Shown: positions 8,443-17,366 of the stretch, one piece after another
Layout: the number at the start of each line of letters is the position of its first letter
Numbering within the stretch: the stretch's first letter is position 1
Assembly (NCBI GenBank): GCA_963540505.1
Contig: CAUTMV010000005.1
Location: forward strand, 1 to 64,000
From: Wolinella sp963540505
GTDB taxonomy: Bacteria; Campylobacterota; Campylobacteria; Campylobacterales; Helicobacteraceae
Direction: 5' to 3'
DNA length: 64,000 nt
Notes under the pieces: generated by a model
Database searches by the model: none
Told to the model about the DNA's origin: nothing
The model's input: the letters and a program-made list of their open reading frames with translations, nothing else
Made by a program: the position numbers and the translations under genes

Positions 8443-10173
8443 ATGACAAAACGAATCGTAGTCGATCCTATCACGAGAATCGAGGGACACTTAAGGATTG
8501 AAGTCATCGTAGATGAGAGCAACGTCATTCAAGACGCCTTTGCGACCTCTACGTTGTGGCGCGGGCTGGAGACGATTTTGCGCGGGAGAGATCCGCGAGA
8601 CACGGGCTTTATTACTCAGAGAATCTGTGGCGTGTGCACCTTTTCTCACTATAAGGCGGGAATCTGTGCCGTCGAAAATGCGCTAGGAATTAAGCCTCCG
8701 CCCAATGCCGAGCTCATTCGCTCTTTGATGAATATTTCGCTTGTAATGCACGATCACGTGGTGCATTTTTATCATTTGCATGGGCTTGATTGGTGCGATA
8801 TTACTTCTGCACTCAAAGCTGATCCCGCAGCAGCGAGCAAGCTGGCTTTCAAATACAGCAAGAATCCGATTGCCACAGGAGAAGATGAGCTAAAAGCGGT
8901 GCAAAAGCGTGTCGCAGAATTCGCTTCCAAAGGGAATCTCGGACCGTTTGCGAATGCATATTGGGGGCATAAGACGTATCGATTCTCCCCTGAGCAAAAT
9001 CTCATCGTCCTGTCTCACTACCTTAAGGCGCTTGAAGTGCAAAGAAGCGCGGCAAAAATGATGGCGATATGGGGTTCGAAGTCCCCGCATCCGCAAAACC
9101 TCACGGTGGGGGGCGTTACTTGCGTCATGGATATGCTTGATCCCAGCAGGCTTGCGGATTGGCTCACAAAATACAAATACGTCGGGGATTTTATTAACCG
9201 CGCGTATTACGCCGATGTCGTCATGGCTGCGGAGGTCTTTAGGAACGAGCCGAGCGTCCTTGGTGGGTGCAATATAAAGAATTTCTACTCTTTCCAGGAG
9301 ATTCCTCTAGGCAATAATGAGTGGATATACAGCACGGGAATCGTCATGAATGGCGATCTTAGCAAGGTGCACGAAGTCAATGAGGACATCATCACAGAAG
9401 AGGCGACGCATTCATGGTATAAGGAGAATAAGGCGCTTCATCCGTATGATGGCGAGCAAGAGCCCAACTATACGGGCTTTAAAGAGGGCGATACGGTTGG
9501 ACCTGATGGCAAAATCGTGCGAAGTAAAATCATTGATGAGAAGGGCAAATATAGCTGGATCAAAGCTCCCAGATATGGCGGGAATCCGCTTGAAGTCGGG
9601 CCTTTGGCGACGATTGTGGTGGGGTTGGCAGCAAAGAATCCTCGCGTTGAGAAGGTGGCGACTCAATTTCTCAAAGACACAGGGCTGCCTCTTGAGGCAC
9701 TTTTCACAACACTGGGGCGCACAGCGGCGCGAATGCTTGAGTGTAAGCTCTCCGCAGACTTTGGAATCGAGGCCTTTAATGCACTTGTTGCGAATCTCAA
9801 AGTCGATCAACGCACTTGCACTCCTTACACAATTGATAAGGATAAAGAATACAAAGGGCGATATATGGGGAGCGTGCCACGAGGCGCACTTAGCCACTGG
9901 ATAAGAATCAAAAACGGTGTTATTCAAAATTACCAAGCCGTCGTCCCCAGCACATGGAATGCAAGTCCGCGCGATGCAAATGGTGGTAAAGCCCCCTATG
10001 AGGCGGCGCTTGTGGGGATTAAGATGCAGGATCTTACCCAGCCTCTTGAGATTGTGCGAATCATTCACTCTTTTGACCCGTGTATCGCGTGCGCGGTGCA
10101 TGTGATGGACACTAAGGGTAATGAGCTTAGTCAATATCGTGTAGATCCCATCACATTGGGCTGCAACCTCTAA
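8443..10173 (+). CDS. hydB: [NiFe] hydrogenase large subunit
   Basis: Catalytic subunit holding the NiFe(CN)2CO centre that oxidises H2. Four Cys ligands are visible: C62 and C65 in RICGVC, and C547 and C550 in DPCIACAVH. The 23-residue tail after H553 is the part normally clipped by the endopeptidase HydD once nickel is inserted. The 576-residue length fits the Wolinella/Helicobacter enzyme. AAGGAGG precedes the ATG by about 7 bases, and only 11 bases separate it from hydA. Confidence 0.97.
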   Translation: MTKRIVVDPITRIEGHLRIEVIVDESNVIQDAFATSTLWRGLETILRGRDPRDTGFITQRICGVCTFSHYKAGICAVENALGIKPPPNAELIRSLMNISLVMHDHVVHFYHLHGLDWCDITSALKADPAAASKLAFKYSKNPIATGEDELKAVQKRVAEFASKGNLGPFANAYWGHKTYRFSPEQNLIVLSHYLKALEVQRSAAKMMAIWGSKSPHPQNLTVGGVTCVMDMLDPSRLADWLTKYKYVGDFINRAYYADVVMAAEVFRNEPSVLGGCNIKNFYSFQEIPLGNNEWIYSTGIVMNGDLSKVHEVNEDIITEEATHSWYKENKALHPYDGEQEPNYTGFKEGDTVGPDGKIVRSKIIDEKGKYSWIKAPRYGGNPLEVGPLATIVVGLAAKNPRVEKVATQFLKDTGLPLEALFTTLGRTAARMLECKLSADFGIEAFNALVANLKVDQRTCTPYTIDKDKEYKGRYMGSVPRGALSHWIRIKNGVIQNYQAVVPSTWNASPRDANGGKAPYEAALVGIKMQDLTQPLEIVRIIHSFDPCIACAVHVMDTKGNELSQYRVDPITLGCNL

Positions 10174-10184
10174 AAGGAGCTAGG

Positions 10185-10877
10185 ATGGAATACAAGGCAA
10201 ATGCGAGCGAGAAATTTGGGCGCGAGCTGGAATTTACCGCGCTTACTCGGTGGTTTCACTGGGTGAGAGCGATTGCGATTTTTGCACTCATTCCCACGGG
10301 ATTTTACATCGCTTACCCTTTTCTTACCCCTTTTGTCGGGGGTGAGCCGACTAATTTCTTGTATGCGCTAATGAGAAGCTGGCATCAGATTTTTGGATTT
10401 GTCCTCATTGCGGTGACCATTTTTCGGATTTATCTGCTTATTTTTGATAAAGGTTGCAGCGCGGAGATACGTTCGTTTAGGGACATTATCAATCCGATTA
10501 TTTGGTTTAAGCAGGTGCGAAACTACCTGCTTTTAGGTTCTCACCCACACATGAAAGGGGTCTATAATCCCATACAGCTTGCGGCGTATATTGCGCTGTT
10601 TGGGCTCATTGCGCTCATCTCCATTACGGGAATCATACTCTATTACAACGTCTATCACGACGGTTTGGGGGCGGTTCTCATGGTGATTTTCAAGCCTCTT
10701 GAGCCGATGTTCGGCGGGTTGGCTAATGTCAGAGCGATCCATCACATTACGACGTGGGCGTTTGTGATTTTTGTCCCCGTGCATATTTATATGGCGACGT
10801 GGAATTCCGCGCGCTATCCTAACGGGGGAATCGACTCGATTTTTAGCGGATTCCGTTACCATAAGAAACACGACTAA
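10185..10877 (+). CDS. hydC: Hydrogenase cytochrome b subunit
   Basis: Di-haem membrane cytochrome b that accepts electrons from HydA and reduces menaquinone. The 230 residues contain four to five hydrophobic segments with conserved haem-ligand His: H in TRWFHWVRA near the N-terminus, SWHQIFGF, and the pair IHHITTW and PVHIYMA near the C-terminus. It follows hydB by 11 bases with AAAAGGAG before the ATG, as in the hydABC order of Wolinella and Helicobacter. Confidence 0.95.
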   Translation: MEYKANASEKFGRELEFTALTRWFHWVRAIAIFALIPTGFYIAYPFLTPFVGGEPTNFLYALMRSWHQIFGFVLIAVTIFRIYLLIFDKGCSAEIRSFRDIINPIIWFKQVRNYLLLGSHPHMKGVYNPIQLAAYIALFGLIALISITGIILYYNVYHDGLGAVLMVIFKPLEPMFGGLANVRAIHHITTWAFVIFVPVHIYMATWNSARYPNGGIDSIFSGFRYHKKHD

Positions 10878-10882
10878 AGCGG

Positions 10883-11425
10883 GTGTTTTTGAGGATTCTA
10901 GTTCTAGGAATCGGCAATATCCTCTTTGGCGATGAGGGGATTGGGGTGCATCTCTCCAATCTCCTTAAGCTTAATTATCGTTACAGCGGCGAGCACAGTG
11001 TCGAGATTATCGATGGCGGGACACTCGCACAGCACCTTATTCCGCTCATTACCTCTTATGATCATGTCGTGATTCTTGATTGCATTGACACGGGAGGGGG
11101 CAAAGTGGGCGAGGTCTATTTTTTTGATTTTAGTAATGTTCCCAATTTCATCACATGGCAGGGGAGCGCGCATGAGGTTGAGATGTTGCAGACTTTGCGG
11201 CTCATGGAGATGAACGGGGATCTTCCTAAGGTCAAAATCATCGGCGTGATTCCCGAAGTGATCGGCAGCCAAACGGCTTTTGACCTCTCAGGCGAGGTTA
11301 TAAAGGCTTCTAGCGTGATGGAGCAGCTCGCTCTAAACCATCTGCGCGAGCTGGGTGTTAAGATTGAGCGCGTGAATGAGCGCAAGATTGAGGAGATCGC
11401 CCCGCTCTCCTATCGTGGATTTTAG
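10883..11425 (+). CDS. hydD: Hydrogenase maturation endopeptidase
   Basis: Nickel-dependent protease (HyaD/HybD family) that removes the C-terminal extension of HydB. The N-terminus LVLGIGNILFGDEGIG is the family signature and includes the nickel-binding Glu. Asp in ILDCIDTG and His in SAHEVEM supply the other ligands. It starts with GTG at 10883, 5 bases after hydC; a TTG two codons later is an alternative. The 180-residue length is usual. Confidence 0.93.
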   Translation: MFLRILVLGIGNILFGDEGIGVHLSNLLKLNYRYSGEHSVEIIDGGTLAQHLIPLITSYDHVVILDCIDTGGGKVGEVYFFDFSNVPNFITWQGSAHEVEMLQTLRLMEMNGDLPKVKIIGVIPEVIGSQTAFDLSGEVIKASSVMEQLALNHLRELGVKIERVNERKIEEIAPLSYRGF

Positions 11426-11439
11426 ACTAGGAGCGGGGA

Positions 11440-13104
11440 GTGAGGCTGGATTTTCTTTTTTCTAGGAAGCAGCAAGGAGATACGCGCGCGTTGGAGGCGA
11501 TTTTGCACCAAGAGGCAAAGAGCCATAATCTCGTGTCTCAAGTTTTGCTTACCCCTGTGCAATACCACTTCATCGTGCAAGGAAGTGAGGAATCGCTCCT
11601 AAAATTCTCTCAAAGTATCGCCCTTGCTCTGCCTATTTCGCTATTTTTTACCTTTGAGTGCGTGGAGAAGCTCGAAGACTCGGCGGAGTCGCTAGCCGCC
11701 CCTCATGATGAGATTCCTACACGAGCTGAGACGGAATTCACACCTGCCCAGATGAGCGCATATCTGCAATCCATCAAGGAATCGTGCTACGCCCCAAAGC
11801 TTCCTTGCGACCTTCATTTTACCCTTGCAGGAGAATCGGTCGATTCTCTGGAGCTTTATGACGCATTCAGGGCACTTGCTTTGGCGATTAAAGAGGGAGA
11901 GTCAGTAGAGCTTGATTCTCGCTTAGGCAGGATTATTCTAGCGCGCGAGGTATCGAAATTACCCCATATTTGCCAAAATGAGCTCTATTTCATGCCTTTA
12001 GATGTGGCGAACGTCGAGACGATTTTTCGCGTTACAAAAGAGGAGCTTGAGATTCTTGCAACATGGGAGAAGCCTTGCGTTAAGCTCGCGTTTAAGGGGA
12101 TTTTTGCCGAGCAGTTTGCACCTTTTTTGCGTGCACAGGCGAGCGTGAACGTGCGATTGCCCTATGATGTGCCACTTGTTATTTTGGCTCATTTTTTGGC
12201 ACTTTTAGAGGTCGAAATGGTCGTATTTGCGCCCTTTTTTGCACAAAGCGAGGCGCAAGAAGGAAAAGAGAAAAGAGTGAAAACGTATGCGATGGATTAT
12301 CCCGTGCATGCGCCACTTTTGCCCCTTTTTGCGTGCGTGACGCCTAGAGTCGCGGTGCTTGGGCGTCAAGGGGAGCAGCCCATGGGGAGTTATGCGGAGC
12401 TTTTGGAGCGGCTTTGTGCGGAATATTCGCTTCAAAATACCCTCGCGCTTCATGTAAGCGAGCATAATCCAACGCAATTTTGGCTCTTAAAAGAGGGTGA
12501 AACACGGCGCGTTATGAATTTTGCGTGCGAGCTTAATCCCGCGCTCATTTTTGAACAAATCGCCCAAAGCGATGAGGGGGCGCAGCGTTTGGTTGAGAAT
12601 TTTTCCGCTCAATTTCCGGAGATTGTGCAGCGTATCAAAAGTGCCTCGCCTAAGCAAAATAGCGGGAATCTCAGCAATTGGATTGCGATGGCGGGATTTT
12701 TTTCCGCTTTGGGTGGCGAGTTTGATTTGCCTGCGCTGCATGAGGCGGTGCTAAGGGGCGCGCAGGGATTCCTCGGGAGCAAAGGACCTCGCATTGATTT
12801 TGTGCTTAGGCGCGGTGAAAGCGGAAATATCGAGCTTGATTACTTGCGTGTGCTGCGCTCTTGCATGAGCTTCAAACTCGCGGGAATCGACGATGAGACG
12901 CTTAGTTTCGGTATTATTGATAGCTATGCGGAGTTTTTCGGGAAGCTTATCGGCGATATGAGCGAGAATTTTGCCCTACACTCCGTTGTGTTAAGCGGCT
13001 CCATGATGATTCAAAAGCCCTTTTTATCGCGTCTTGTGAGTTACATACCAAGCCCCATTGCGCTAGCTACGCCTTTTCTCTCGCCCCTTGAATTTCGTGC
13101 CTAA
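11440..13104 (+). CDS. hydE: Hydrogenase accessory protein HydE, HypF/Kae1-like C-terminus
   Basis: Last gene of the hydrogenase operon, matching in position and length (554 residues) the hydE of Wolinella and Helicobacter pylori (HP0635), which is needed for active enzyme. About the last 200 residues resemble the Kae1-like half of carbamoyltransferase HypF, with SNWIAMAGFFSALGG and HSVVLSGSMMIQKPF. The HypF zinc fingers and N-terminal acylphosphatase signature were not found, so it is not HypF itself. The start is GTG at 11440 with AGGAGCGGGG before it. The biochemical role is unproven. Confidence 0.8.
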   Translation: MRLDFLFSRKQQGDTRALEAILHQEAKSHNLVSQVLLTPVQYHFIVQGSEESLLKFSQSIALALPISLFFTFECVEKLEDSAESLAAPHDEIPTRAETEFTPAQMSAYLQSIKESCYAPKLPCDLHFTLAGESVDSLELYDAFRALALAIKEGESVELDSRLGRIILAREVSKLPHICQNELYFMPLDVANVETIFRVTKEELEILATWEKPCVKLAFKGIFAEQFAPFLRAQASVNVRLPYDVPLVILAHFLALLEVEMVVFAPFFAQSEAQEGKEKRVKTYAMDYPVHAPLLPLFACVTPRVAVLGRQGEQPMGSYAELLERLCAEYSLQNTLALHVSEHNPTQFWLLKEGETRRVMNFACELNPALIFEQIAQSDEGAQRLVENFSAQFPEIVQRIKSASPKQNSGNLSNWIAMAGFFSALGGEFDLPALHEAVLRGAQGFLGSKGPRIDFVLRRGESGNIELDYLRVLRSCMSFKLAGIDDETLSFGIIDSYAEFFGKLIGDMSENFALHSVVLSGSMMIQKPFLSRLVSYIPSPIALATPFLSPLEFRA

Positions 13105-13113
13105 CGCGCGAAA

Positions 13114-13119
13114 TATGAT
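13114..13119 (+). promoter_or_regulatory. Candidate -10 box upstream of panD
   Basis: TATGAT followed by AAAATTTT sits 35 bases before the panD ATG, in an A/T-rich patch between two GC-richer genes. It is the best candidate promoter for the panD-ybaB-PDZ run. Confidence 0.3.
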
Positions 13120-13153
13120 AAAATTTTCGCCAAATCCCTCACGAGGTAGTGAA

Positions 13154-13519
13154 ATGAAGTTTGATATGCTCTATAGCAAGATTCACCGTGCGCGCGTTAT
13201 GGATGCGAATCTCAACTATGTCGGCTCGATAACCATCGATGAGGAGCTTATAGAGGCGGCTAAAATCCGAGCGGGGCAGAAAGTCGAGATCCTTGATGTG
13301 AATAATGGCGAGCGTTTCAGCACGTATGTTATCAAGGGTGAGCGCGGTAGCGGCGCGCTGTGTATCAACGGTGCGGCGGCGCGTAAGGTCGCGGTGGGCG
13401 ATGTTATTATTATTATTGCTTATGCGCAGTATGATGAGAGCGAGCTTGAGAGTTACCGTCCCAATGTGGTGCTGGTTGACAGTAACAACGCGATTCTTGA
13501 AATTAAGCATGAGGTTTGA
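13154..13519 (+). CDS. panD: Aspartate 1-decarboxylase PanD
   Basis: Pyruvoyl enzyme that makes beta-alanine from aspartate for pantothenate and coenzyme A. The self-cleavage site Gly24-Ser25 is in NYVGSITID, counted from ATG 13154. That start is preferred over an upstream in-frame ATG at 13088, which overlaps hydE and would add 22 residues foreign to the family. The 121-residue length is normal. NGAAARKVAVGD in the second half is typical of the family. Confidence 0.95.
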   Translation: MKFDMLYSKIHRARVMDANLNYVGSITIDEELIEAAKIRAGQKVEILDVNNGERFSTYVIKGERGSGALCINGAAARKVAVGDVIIIIAYAQYDESELESYRPNVVLVDSNNAILEIKHEV

Positions 13520-13522
13520 GTG

Positions 13523-13837
13523 ATGTTTGATCCGAGTAAAATAGGCGAAATGCTAAGTGAAATGCAAAGCAAGGCAAAGGAGCTGGAGGAGAAGAATCAA
13601 AGCACCATTTTTCACGCAAAGAGCGGTGGCGGGCTTGTGAGCGTGAGTATGAGCGGTGTGGGCGAATTGCTTGATGTGCTGATTGATGATTCTCTGCTTG
13701 AGGATAAGGAATCGCTGCAAATTCTCCTTATTAGCGCGATTAATGATGTCTATAAAAGTGTCGAAGAGAACAAGAAAAACACGACCTTGGGCATGTTAGG
13801 CGGGATTAATCCCTTTGGCTTCAAGGATCGCTCATGA
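13523..13837 (+). CDS. YbaB/EbfC nucleoid-associated protein
   Basis: Small dimeric DNA-binding protein of the YbaB/EbfC family. The N-terminal helix carries MLSEMQSKAKELEEK. The domain includes SGGGLVSVSMSGVGELLDVLID and a C-terminal glycine-rich tail near LGGINPF. ATG 13523 is chosen over GTG 13520; the two differ by one residue. It follows panD by 3 bases and overlaps the PDZ gene by 4. Helicobacter pylori has the same order (HP0034-HP0036). Confidence 0.88.
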   Translation: MFDPSKIGEMLSEMQSKAKELEEKNQSTIFHAKSGGGLVSVSMSGVGELLDVLIDDSLLEDKESLQILLISAINDVYKSVEENKKNTTLGMLGGINPFGFKDRS

Positions 13838-14874
13838 AATATCTGCTCTCTATGCTGCTTGTTTACAGCACGTTATGGGGCTATGATTACTCTCGATGTG
13901 GCGAGCGTATCGCGCTTTCGGTCGAGAAGGTGGGCGATTCCTACGGGATTGCCATTGATAAGCGACGGCTGCTTCACTATTCCAAAACGCCGCCTAAAAG
14001 CCATAAAATCCTCAAATCCGACCCTTTTATCGGCTTGTATCTTCTTGAGGCAAAACGCCCAAAAGTCCCTCTGGAGCTTCGTGATATCACCTCTGAAGTG
14101 CTTGAAGATGGGCTTGGTGTGGGAAGTGTGAAGGGCTTTAAAGAGGGGAAAATTACTAAGCGAATGAGTGCGCTGCTCTCTTATGCGCAATTTAGCCAAA
14201 AAACGCCGCCAAACTCCGTAATCAGCAGCATTTGCTATCAATTTTACGGGCTTGGAATTGGTGGGAATCGCTTCATTGAGAGCGGATATATTAAGCGATT
14301 TTTAGAGCAAAAGGGTGCGCTTTATGGCGATTTGGGCGTGCGTTTTGCAAAGGGGCAAAGTCCTAGCGCTCAAAAGCCCATTGTCGCGCTATTTGATCCA
14401 TTTGCGCCCGATAATAAATTTCGCATTGATGATGAGTTTATAAGCATTAATAATCATAAAATCTCATCAGTCGAGCAATTGAATAATTACGTCTATACGC
14501 TCGCGCCTAATTCTTATGCGCACGTGAGTGTGAAGCGTGGGGATAGCATTGAGGTGTTTGATGTTTTGGTGCAAAAACGCACGGGGGGCATGCTGCTTCC
14601 CGATAATTTCATGGAGCGATTTCGTGTGAAATTCTCTTCAGATTGGCGGCTGCTCGAGATGAACGAAGCACCGCTTAAGGGTATGGAGAAGCTCAGGGTA
14701 GGCGATCAGATTTTGCGTATTAATGGCATGGATATGCCCCTTGGCGATGAGGGGTGGGCACTTTTAGCGCGGCAAGCACATGGAGCGATGAAGTGGCTTG
14801 TGCGCCGCGGAGATTTTCAATTTTTCCTTCAGGTTAATAAGCCCTCCAGCGGGATGGAGCGCACATCGTGGTAG
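13834..14874 (+). CDS. Secreted PDZ-domain protein
   Basis: Exported protein with an N-terminal signal peptide (MKYLLSMLLVYSTLWG, cleavage probably near residue 16). A PDZ-like domain about two-thirds along contains DDEFISINNHKISSVEQLNN, and a second PDZ-like segment near the C-terminus has LRVGDQILRINGMDMP. No protease triad is visible, so it is probably a periplasmic binding or scaffold protein. It occupies the HP0036-like position after panD and ybaB, and its end overlaps ispA. Confidence 0.75.
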   Translation: MKYLLSMLLVYSTLWGYDYSRCGERIALSVEKVGDSYGIAIDKRRLLHYSKTPPKSHKILKSDPFIGLYLLEAKRPKVPLELRDITSEVLEDGLGVGSVKGFKEGKITKRMSALLSYAQFSQKTPPNSVISSICYQFYGLGIGGNRFIESGYIKRFLEQKGALYGDLGVRFAKGQSPSAQKPIVALFDPFAPDNKFRIDDEFISINNHKISSVEQLNNYVYTLAPNSYAHVSVKRGDSIEVFDVLVQKRTGGMLLPDNFMERFRVKFSSDWRLLEMNEAPLKGMEKLRVGDQILRINGMDMPLGDEGWALLARQAHGAMKWLVRRGDFQFFLQVNKPSSGMERTSW

Positions 14875-15764
14875 CGGGGGTGCTGCATAGCAAAATCTCG
14901 GGAATCGAGGCGGCGATGGAGGATTTTGAGCAATTCTTGCTCGCGAATGCCCCGAAATTTGGAAGCTTTCACCCCTATTATGATGATTATTTGTGGGAAA
15001 TGGTAGAAAATGGGGGAAAGCGACTGCGCCCGAGGATGCTGCTTAGCGTCGTGCAGGCGTGCGCTCCGCTGCTACTGCAAAACGCCTATTTTCCCGCTTT
15101 GGCGCTAGAGATTTTGCACACCTATTCGCTTATTCATGATGATCTGCCCGCGATGGATAACGCTGCGCTTCGGCGATCTTGTGCGACGTTGCATGTCAAA
15201 TATGATGAGAGTAGCGCGATTTTAGCGGGCGATGCGCTCAATACGCATGCTTTTTGTCTGCTCGCAAGCGCACCCTTGCGAAGTGATGTGAGAATCGCCC
15301 TTGTTAGCGAGCTCGCAAGTGCGGGTGGAGCAGGGGGAATGGTGCTTGGACAGGCTCTTGATTGCCACTTTGAGGATCAGAAGCTTTCATTAGAAGAGCT
15401 TAGATTTCTGCACATTCACAAGACGGGCAAGCTCATGGCTGCTGCGCTAAAAATGGGCGCAATCATCGCAAATCTTCCTAAGAGCACTCAGGAATCGCTC
15501 CAAAAAATCGGGCTTACGCTCGGGCTACTTTTCCAAGTGCAAGATGACATTATTGACGCGACGTGGAGCGAGGAAGAGGCGGGGAAAAGCACGCAAAAAG
15601 ACAGCCTCAAAAACAGCTATGTGAATCTTCTAGGTTTAGAGGGCGCGCGAGGTGAGTTTGTCTTCCTCAAAGAGGAGGCAAAAGCCCTGATAGACGATCT
15701 TCCCGTGGAGCTTTCCTCTTTGCTTTTGGAGCTTTTGGAAGCGCACTTTAAAATTTCAAACTGA
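14868..15764 (+). CDS. ispA: Geranyl/farnesyl diphosphate synthase IspA
   Basis: Prenyltransferase that condenses isopentenyl diphosphate with allylic diphosphates for quinone and undecaprenyl synthesis. The first aspartate-rich motif HDDLPAMDN and the second QDDIID are both intact, and GGKRLRPR binds diphosphate. The called GTG at 14868 overlaps the PDZ gene by 7 bases. An in-frame ATG at 14916, preceded by GAGGCGG, would remove 16 residues and is a fair alternative. The 298-residue length suits the short-chain class. Confidence 0.93.
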   Translation: MVAGVLHSKISGIEAAMEDFEQFLLANAPKFGSFHPYYDDYLWEMVENGGKRLRPRMLLSVVQACAPLLLQNAYFPALALEILHTYSLIHDDLPAMDNAALRRSCATLHVKYDESSAILAGDALNTHAFCLLASAPLRSDVRIALVSELASAGGAGGMVLGQALDCHFEDQKLSLEELRFLHIHKTGKLMAAALKMGAIIANLPKSTQESLQKIGLTLGLLFQVQDDIIDATWSEEEAGKSTQKDSLKNSYVNLLGLEGARGEFVFLKEEAKALIDDLPVELSSLLLELLEAHFKISN

Positions 15765-15775
15765 AGGCGAGCTTA

Positions 15776-16552
15776 ATGAAGCGAATTTTAATCACGAACG
15801 ACGATGGCTTTGATTCCCCCGCCCTTTTGGCTCTCAAAGAGGCATTGGGCGATATTGCTCAGCTTACAATCGTCGCTCCAGCAAGTGAGAAATCCGCCTG
15901 CGGACACGGTCTGACGCTCACAAGCCCGCTACGTTTCATAAAGCTCGATGATGATGTTTATAAGCTAAGCGATGGCACGCCCACGGATTGTATCTATCTT
16001 GCGCTAAATGCTCTGTATGATGAGAAAAAGCCCCCTGATTTGGTGCTTAGCGGGATTAATCTGGGCTCAAATATGGGCGAGGATATTACCTATTCGGGCA
16101 CGGTAAGCGGTGCGATGGAGGGGGCGATTCACGGTATTCCCAGCATTGCTTTTTCGCAGGTTTTAAGGGATAAAAATCACTTTGGTTTTGATTTTGCGCT
16201 CGCAAAAAAGGTGGTTCGTGAGCTCGTGCTCAAGGTGTTTGAGGGTGGATTCCCGCTAGAGGGTCGGCAGCTGCTTAATGTCAATATCCCGCAAATTGGC
16301 GTGAGTGAGTGCAAGGGCTACAAAATCACGGAGATGGGCTATCGGCTCTATGGGAATGACGCTCACGTGCACCGCAATCCCCGTGGCGAGGAGCACTACT
16401 GGCTTGGGCTGCACCCGCTCGCGTGGAATGAGCGTAACAACGCGCGGGAATCGGACTTTAAGGCGGTCATGGCGGGCTATGTGTCCATCACGCCCATCAA
16501 GCTTGATCTCACGAGCTACGAGGAGATTGCGAGGCTGGAATCGTGGATTTAG
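15776..16552 (+). CDS. surE: 5'/3'-nucleotidase SurE
   Basis: Metal-dependent nucleotidase/phosphatase acting on nucleoside monophosphates. The N-terminal LITNDDGFDSPAL holds the metal-binding Asp pair. SGINLGSNMGEDITYSGTV contains the conserved Asn ligand and active-site loop. The 258-residue length is normal. It overlaps the ThiF-like gene by 10 bases; surE followed by a ThiF-like gene is recalled from Campylobacter jejuni. Confidence 0.95.
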   Translation: MKRILITNDDGFDSPALLALKEALGDIAQLTIVAPASEKSACGHGLTLTSPLRFIKLDDDVYKLSDGTPTDCIYLALNALYDEKKPPDLVLSGINLGSNMGEDITYSGTVSGAMEGAIHGIPSIAFSQVLRDKNHFGFDFALAKKVVRELVLKVFEGGFPLEGRQLLNVNIPQIGVSECKGYKITEMGYRLYGNDAHVHRNPRGEEHYWLGLHPLAWNERNNARESDFKAVMAGYVSITPIKLDLTSYEEIARLESWI

Positions 16553-17193
16553 AGGATCGTTTTGCGCGCTCGCGCGCACTTTTTGGCGAGGATTTTGCGA
16601 AATTGCAGCGCGCTAAGGTGGTCATTTTTGGCGTGGGCGGCGTGGGCGGTTTTGCGCTTGATTCCCTCTATCGCACGGGAGTTGGCGAGATTACGATTGT
16701 AGATTACGACTCTTTTGAACTAAGCAATCAAAATCGTCAGATCGGCTCAGAAGCCCTAGGCGAGCGCAAGGTAGAAGCACTCGCACGCCTATATGGGGGA
16801 ATTGCAGCGGTATGTGAGCGCGTGAATGAGGAATTTTTGAGCGGCTTTGATTTAGGTGGCTTTGATGTGGTGATCGACGCGATTGATGATATTAGCGCAA
16901 AGGTGGCTTTGGCGAAGCGGGCGTATCCTAAGCTCATCAGCTCCATGGGGAGCGCAAAAAAGCTTGATCCGCTCCAAATCAAGCTTGATTCCGTGTGGAA
17001 GAGTTATGGCGATCGATTCGCGCGAAAATTTCGGGAATCGCTCAAAAAAGAGCAGTTTTGCGGGGATTTTAAGGTGATTTTCAGCCCAGAGCCTCCCGCA
17101 TGTAAGGAGCTCGGGAGTTTTAGTGCGGTTACGGGCAGTTTCGGGCTTTTGCTCGCGAGTGAAACGATAAAAAAAATCTTAAACAAGGAGTAG
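16543..17193 (+). CDS. tcdA: ThiF/TcdA-like E1-superfamily enzyme
   Basis: Adenylate-forming enzyme of the ThiF/MoeB/E1 superfamily, most like TcdA (CsdL), which cyclises threonylcarbamoyladenosine at tRNA position 37. The nucleotide-binding GVGGVGGFALDSLYRTG is at about residues 27-43, and the Asp-Arg signature appears in ELSNQNRQIG. AIDDISAKVAL and SSMGSAKK are typical of TcdA. The zinc-binding CxxC pairs of MoeB/ThiF are absent, which favours TcdA. The start is GTG at 16543, inside the surE end. Confidence 0.85.
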   Translation: MDLEDRFARSRALFGEDFAKLQRAKVVIFGVGGVGGFALDSLYRTGVGEITIVDYDSFELSNQNRQIGSEALGERKVEALARLYGGIAAVCERVNEEFLSGFDLGGFDVVIDAIDDISAKVALAKRAYPKLISSMGSAKKLDPLQIKLDSVWKSYGDRFARKFRESLKKEQFCGDFKVIFSPEPPACKELGSFSAVTGSFGLLLASETIKKILNKE

Positions 17194-17195
17194 AA

Positions 17196-17357
17196 ATGCA
17201 ATCGGAGAAATTATGGGCTTACGATGATGATGAAGAGCAGGAGTATGACGAGGAGTATGACGAGGATTTTGATGATGAAGAGGAGTATGATCGCCATAAA
17301 TATGACGATGATGATTACAGTGACCCAAGCAGCGAATACGAAGATGAGACCTACTAG
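17196..17357 (+). CDS. Small extremely acidic Tyr-rich protein (53 aa)
   Basis: A short gene with AAGGAG 6 bases before its ATG, placed 2 bases after tcdA and 9 bases before aguB on the same strand. The product has 15 Asp and 13 Glu among 53 residues, 8 Tyr, and only 3 Lys/Arg, so its net charge is near -25. It has an imprecise YDEE / YDED / YDDDD repeat and ends in Tyr. Gap-free placement in a tight operon and the ribosome site support a real gene. I do not recognise a family. A cation-, histone-like-protein- or DNA-mimic role is only a guess. Confidence 0.7.
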   Translation: MQSEKLWAYDDDEEQEYDEEYDEDFDDEEEYDRHKYDDDDYSDPSSEYEDETY

Positions 17358-17366
17358 AAGCGCGCG

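Noticed and set aside
9412..10134. 240-residue minus-strand ORF inside hydB
   Set aside because: It is a shadow of the hydrogenase large-subunit gene, which is certain from its Cys motifs.
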